This document shows, in pieces, positions 62,196 through 64,000 of a stretch of 64,000 bases of DNA (its first letter is position 1; every line of letters begins with the position of its first letter). The stretch is from positions 124,001 to 188,000 of the forward strand of contig JAIUNV010000004.1 in assembly GCA_020161435.1 (NCBI GenBank), read 5' to 3'. Below the pieces are notes generated by a model, which saw nothing but the letters and a program-made list of their open reading frames with translations, had not been told where the DNA came from and ran no database searches. The translations under genes and the position numbers were made by a program. The stretch comes from Bacteroidota bacterium. Lineage in GTDB: Bacteria; Bacteroidota; Bacteroidia; Chitinophagales; Chitinophagaceae.

Positions 62196-62339
62196 GGTAG
62201 TTGTAGTGGTTGTAGTAGAGGTAAACATGCCACTAGTCGCAAAGCGAAACAGGAGTTCTAACACAGCCCACATACCGCCGGGAGTGGCGGGCTTAGCGAT
62301 GGCAATCGCAACGGCCTTGTATGTGTTGTTTGAAGTCAT
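62184..62339 (-). CDS. Threonine-rich leader peptide of thrABC
   Basis: A 51-residue frame from ATG 62339 to TAG at 62184. It begins MTSNNTYKAV and ends MFTSTTTTTTTTTR: the last 14 codons hold ten Thr codons, nine of them consecutive and using ACT, ACA and ACC. In-frame ATGs at 62271 and 62228 could be the true start; the minimal version is 62184-62228. The Thr run overlaps the terminator 62171-62195. The expected role is to sense charged tRNA-Thr: stalling prevents the terminator and lets thrABC be transcribed; rapid passage allows termination. Confidence 0.72.
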   Translation of the reverse strand: MTSNNTYKAVAIAIAKPATPGGMWAVLELLFRFATSGMFTSTTTTTTTTTR

Positions 62340-62347
62340 TGTAAGAG

Positions 62348-62355
62348 CAAATGTA
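62348..62355 (-). promoter_or_regulatory. -7 promoter box of the thrABC operon (TACATTTG)
   Basis: Exact TAnnTTTG on the minus strand. Transcription would start near 62343, only a few bases before the first leader ATG at 62339, so the leader mRNA may be nearly leaderless or use a later ATG. Confidence 0.5.
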
Positions 62356-62444
62356 AAGGCTAATGCTATTTGTTGTTATTTGTTTTGAAAAAATCTTTCT
62401 TTTATTGATGGTGTCTAAAGAATCAACGAAACTGTTGGAAAAAG

Positions 62445-62476
62445 AAAAAGGCAACCTCAGTTGAGGTCGCCTTTTT
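62445..62476 (-). terminator. Intrinsic terminator after the outer-membrane barrel gene
   Basis: Stem AAAAAGGC + ACCTCA / TGAGGT + GCCTTTTT with one mismatch, 19 bp past the stop of the 62495-63562 gene; T-rich on the minus strand. Confidence 0.8.
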
Positions 62477-62494
62477 CAGATGGTTGTTGTTAGT

Positions 62495-63562
62495 CTAGAA
62501 TGCGTATACGGCGGCAATGAGGGCGTTGGCAGCCGATTTGCTGCTGTTGCTTTTGCCGTCGATGAAAATAGCTTTGCTGGCGTTTTCGATGCGGATTTCA
62601 GGAATGAGGGTAAGAGCACCGAGGCGAATGTTGGCAGAGAGGGTATTGGCAAAAATGCTGCCACCTTCAGCAGCACTGCTGAATACATTGAGCTGCTTGC
62701 TATCGTCAAACAATTCGCTGCGCAGGGTAAGGCCAAAGCTTTTGCTGAAATCGGCGTTGAAATACAAAGCCGAACCCCACCATGAACTGGCGCTACCGAA
62801 CTTATCGTTTTGCTTGAGTTTGTAGCTGGCCACAGTACCGTCGTACCCAATCGAGAAGTTGTCAGAAACACCGAGGGTGGCAACTAAATCAACCTGGTTC
62901 ATTTTGGTGGTATCGCTGCTTTTGCCGCCTACATAGTTCAGGTACAATTTGAGCTTGCCGTTTTTGGTGCCGGTGCTAAACTGGCCGATAAGGTATTTTG
63001 GGGAAACGCCTGTTGTACGTTGGTCGGTAGGGTTGGAAATACCAATCATAATACCGCTGCTACCAAATTTGTAATCAGCTTTTACACCGGTATGCGTAAA
63101 TGGTCCGTAAGAAAACATGTAGCTCATGCTATAGTTGCGGTTGAGCTGCGGATCTACCAGTTCGTAACCAACGTGTGTGGCCCAGCTACCAGCGGTAAAT
63201 GTGAGCTTGTCGCTGGCCGCATAGGTTACATATAATTGCTTGATGGCTTGTGTGATGCCATTGTCGGCATAGGCAAATTCTTTAGCCCGTGTACCAAATC
63301 CGAGGTCTGCTACCATGCCTACCTTGCCCAGTGTTTTTTCAAACTTCAGCGAAGCCATGCCCAGCTCAAAAGAGTTGTGCGAATTGGTGAAGCTGGTTTT
63401 ATTGTTGGCACCGGATTTGGCGAAATCGAGTTTGTAATACACATCGGCGTAGCCGCTGATTTTTAAAGGATTTTTTTCTTCTGTTTCGGTTGAGTCGGTT
63501 TGTGCAAAAAGAGCGTTAACAGATAGACATACCAAAGTGGTAGCAACAAATTTTTGTAACAT
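62495..63562 (-). CDS. Outer-membrane beta-barrel protein (porin-like)
   Basis: 355 residues with signal peptide (MLQKFVATTLVCLSVNALFAQ). After a short acidic linker, the body has alternating amphipathic strands (LKISGYADVYYKLDF, KLTFTAGSWATHVGYELV, FSIGYDGTVASYKL) and ends in a terminal aromatic residue (AAVYAF), the Bam signal of barrels. It resembles the Bacteroidota outer-membrane barrel group often placed next to ammonium transporters. It lies downstream of the amt gene on the same strand, so it may admit ammonium or other small nitrogen compounds (inference). Confidence 0.86.
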   Translation of the reverse strand: MLQKFVATTLVCLSVNALFAQTDSTETEEKNPLKISGYADVYYKLDFAKSGANNKTSFTNSHNSFELGMASLKFEKTLGKVGMVADLGFGTRAKEFAYADNGITQAIKQLYVTYAASDKLTFTAGSWATHVGYELVDPQLNRNYSMSYMFSYGPFTHTGVKADYKFGSSGIMIGISNPTDQRTTGVSPKYLIGQFSTGTKNGKLKLYLNYVGGKSSDTTKMNQVDLVATLGVSDNFSIGYDGTVASYKLKQNDKFGSASSWWGSALYFNADFSKSFGLTLRSELFDDSKQLNVFSSAAEGGSIFANTLSANIRLGALTLIPEIRIENASKAIFIDGKSNSSKSAANALIAAVYAF

Positions 63563-63589
63563 TGCAATGCATTTTTAATGTGAACGAAG

Positions 63590-63631
63590 GGTACAGTACA
63601 GACTATGCCAGTAGTCTGAGCACACTGTACC
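63590..63631. terminator. Long hairpin between amt and the barrel gene
   Basis: Outer arms GGTACAGT / ACTGTACC and inner arms CAGACTA / TAGTCTG. The T run is on the plus-strand side (CCTTTTTCTTTT). On the minus strand, where the genes are, it lacks a T tract, so it may process or stabilise the mRNA rather than end it. The rest of the 259-bp gap 63563-63821 has nothing else I can support. Confidence 0.5.
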
Positions 63632-63821
63632 TTTTTCTTTTGCCTGTGCTGAAGCGGTTAGTTTGGTTATTGGAAAAAATAGAAGGCGGCCCGACTAAAG
63701 TGCCAGCAATAGCCGGGCGCCTGAGATAGACAACTTAATGGGGATTCAGAATGGGTTGTGTGCTAAAAAGAGTGTCGGTTAGAGTTGGTTTTTCAAAATA
63801 TTTGCGGCGCATCATCCGCCA

Positions 63822-64000
63822 TTAGAGTTCAGCGTAGTTTTCTTCAGCTTCTTTCATCACACCATTGCTTTGTACGAGTACATGGCCTTGCATGTATTTC
63901 TCGTTGTGCTGAGAAGCATCCAATCCCATGTCTTCGTCGGCTTCGCTTACACGCAGCGGCAATACGAGATCAATGAATTTGAAAATGAGGTAAGACATAG
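63822..64000 (-). CDS. amt: Ammonium transporter C-terminus, partial (runs off right edge)
   Basis: The last 59 codons of a minus-strand gene with stop at 63822-63824; the 5' part is outside the window. The visible sequence FKFIDLVLPLRVSEADEDMGLDASQHNEKYMQGH is the typical cytoplasmic tail of Amt/MEP/Rh transporters (LRVS-acidic-GLD-x3-H-x-E). Amt channels take up ammonium and are usually gated by a PII protein. The barrel protein gene lies 259 bp downstream on the same strand. Confidence 0.8.
   Translation of the reverse strand, partial: MSYLIFKFIDLVLPLRVSEADEDMGLDASQHNEKYMQGHVLVQSNGVMKEAEENYAEL

Noticed and set aside
62194..62388. Plus-strand 64-codon frame (MVVVVVVVEVN) upstream of thrA
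   Set aside because: The Val run is the complement of the Thr codons of the minus-strand leader peptide, which makes biological sense there.

Overview
This window reads as a Bacteroidota chromosome, most likely a Chitinophagaceae-like organism. The signs are promoter boxes of the TAnnTTTG type, starts without Shine-Dalgarno sequences, a Sec-exported clade II nosZ, an M56 peptidase/BlaI pair, a fused aspartate kinase-homoserine dehydrogenase, and secreted BNR and 'NVGIGT' proteins typical of that phylum. No lineage marker was searched, so the family level is inference.

Positions 1-30.9 kb are a surface polysaccharide locus. A minus-strand block (1-8.1 kb) carries two paralogous uncharacterised glycan proteins, an intact asparagine synthetase, a sialic-acid-type synthase with a C-terminal cupin, a cytidylyltransferase with a C-terminal HAD domain, and a GT4 glycosyltransferase. 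A long plus-strand block (8.3-30.9 kb, interrupted by one minus-strand GT4 gene) carries a methyltransferase, a TviB/TviC-type pair (predicted UDP-GalNAcA synthesis), many GT4 transferases including a tandem fusion, an O-antigen polymerase/ligase-like protein, a second asparagine synthetase-like protein without the N-terminal Cys, a HisH/HisF/WbpG-type amidotransferase triad (predicted acetamidino sugar), a TupA-type ATP-grasp protein, an acetyltransferase, an SDR and a WecA/WbpL-type initiating transferase. No Wzx flippase or Wzz copolymerase is seen.

Positions 30.9-42.9 kb hold an M56/BlaI signalling pair, a Crp/Fnr regulator, and a denitrification island: cytochrome c, nosZ, a membrane-NosL fusion, nosD, nosF, nosY and a group III truncated haemoglobin as one plus-strand operon, facing a fasciclin lipoprotein and a His-rich polytopic membrane protein on the minus strand. 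Two near-identical perfect palindromes lie exactly 33 bp (centre to centre) from TAnnTTTG boxes in front of the cytochrome c gene and the fasciclin gene. They look like class II Crp/Fnr sites, and the regulator encoded next door is the obvious candidate to bind them.

Positions 43-57.4 kb hold two large secreted proteins, an rpoB with its own promoter and terminator but no rplL or rpoC beside it, and a stretch of small or regulatory genes separated by low-complexity intergenic repeats. Positions 57.4-62.4 kb are thrA-thrB-thrC in operon order on the minus strand. In front is a leader reading frame ending in nine consecutive Thr codons that overlaps a small intrinsic terminator, a candidate threonine attenuator. 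The window ends with an outer-membrane beta-barrel protein and the 3' end of an ammonium transporter gene.
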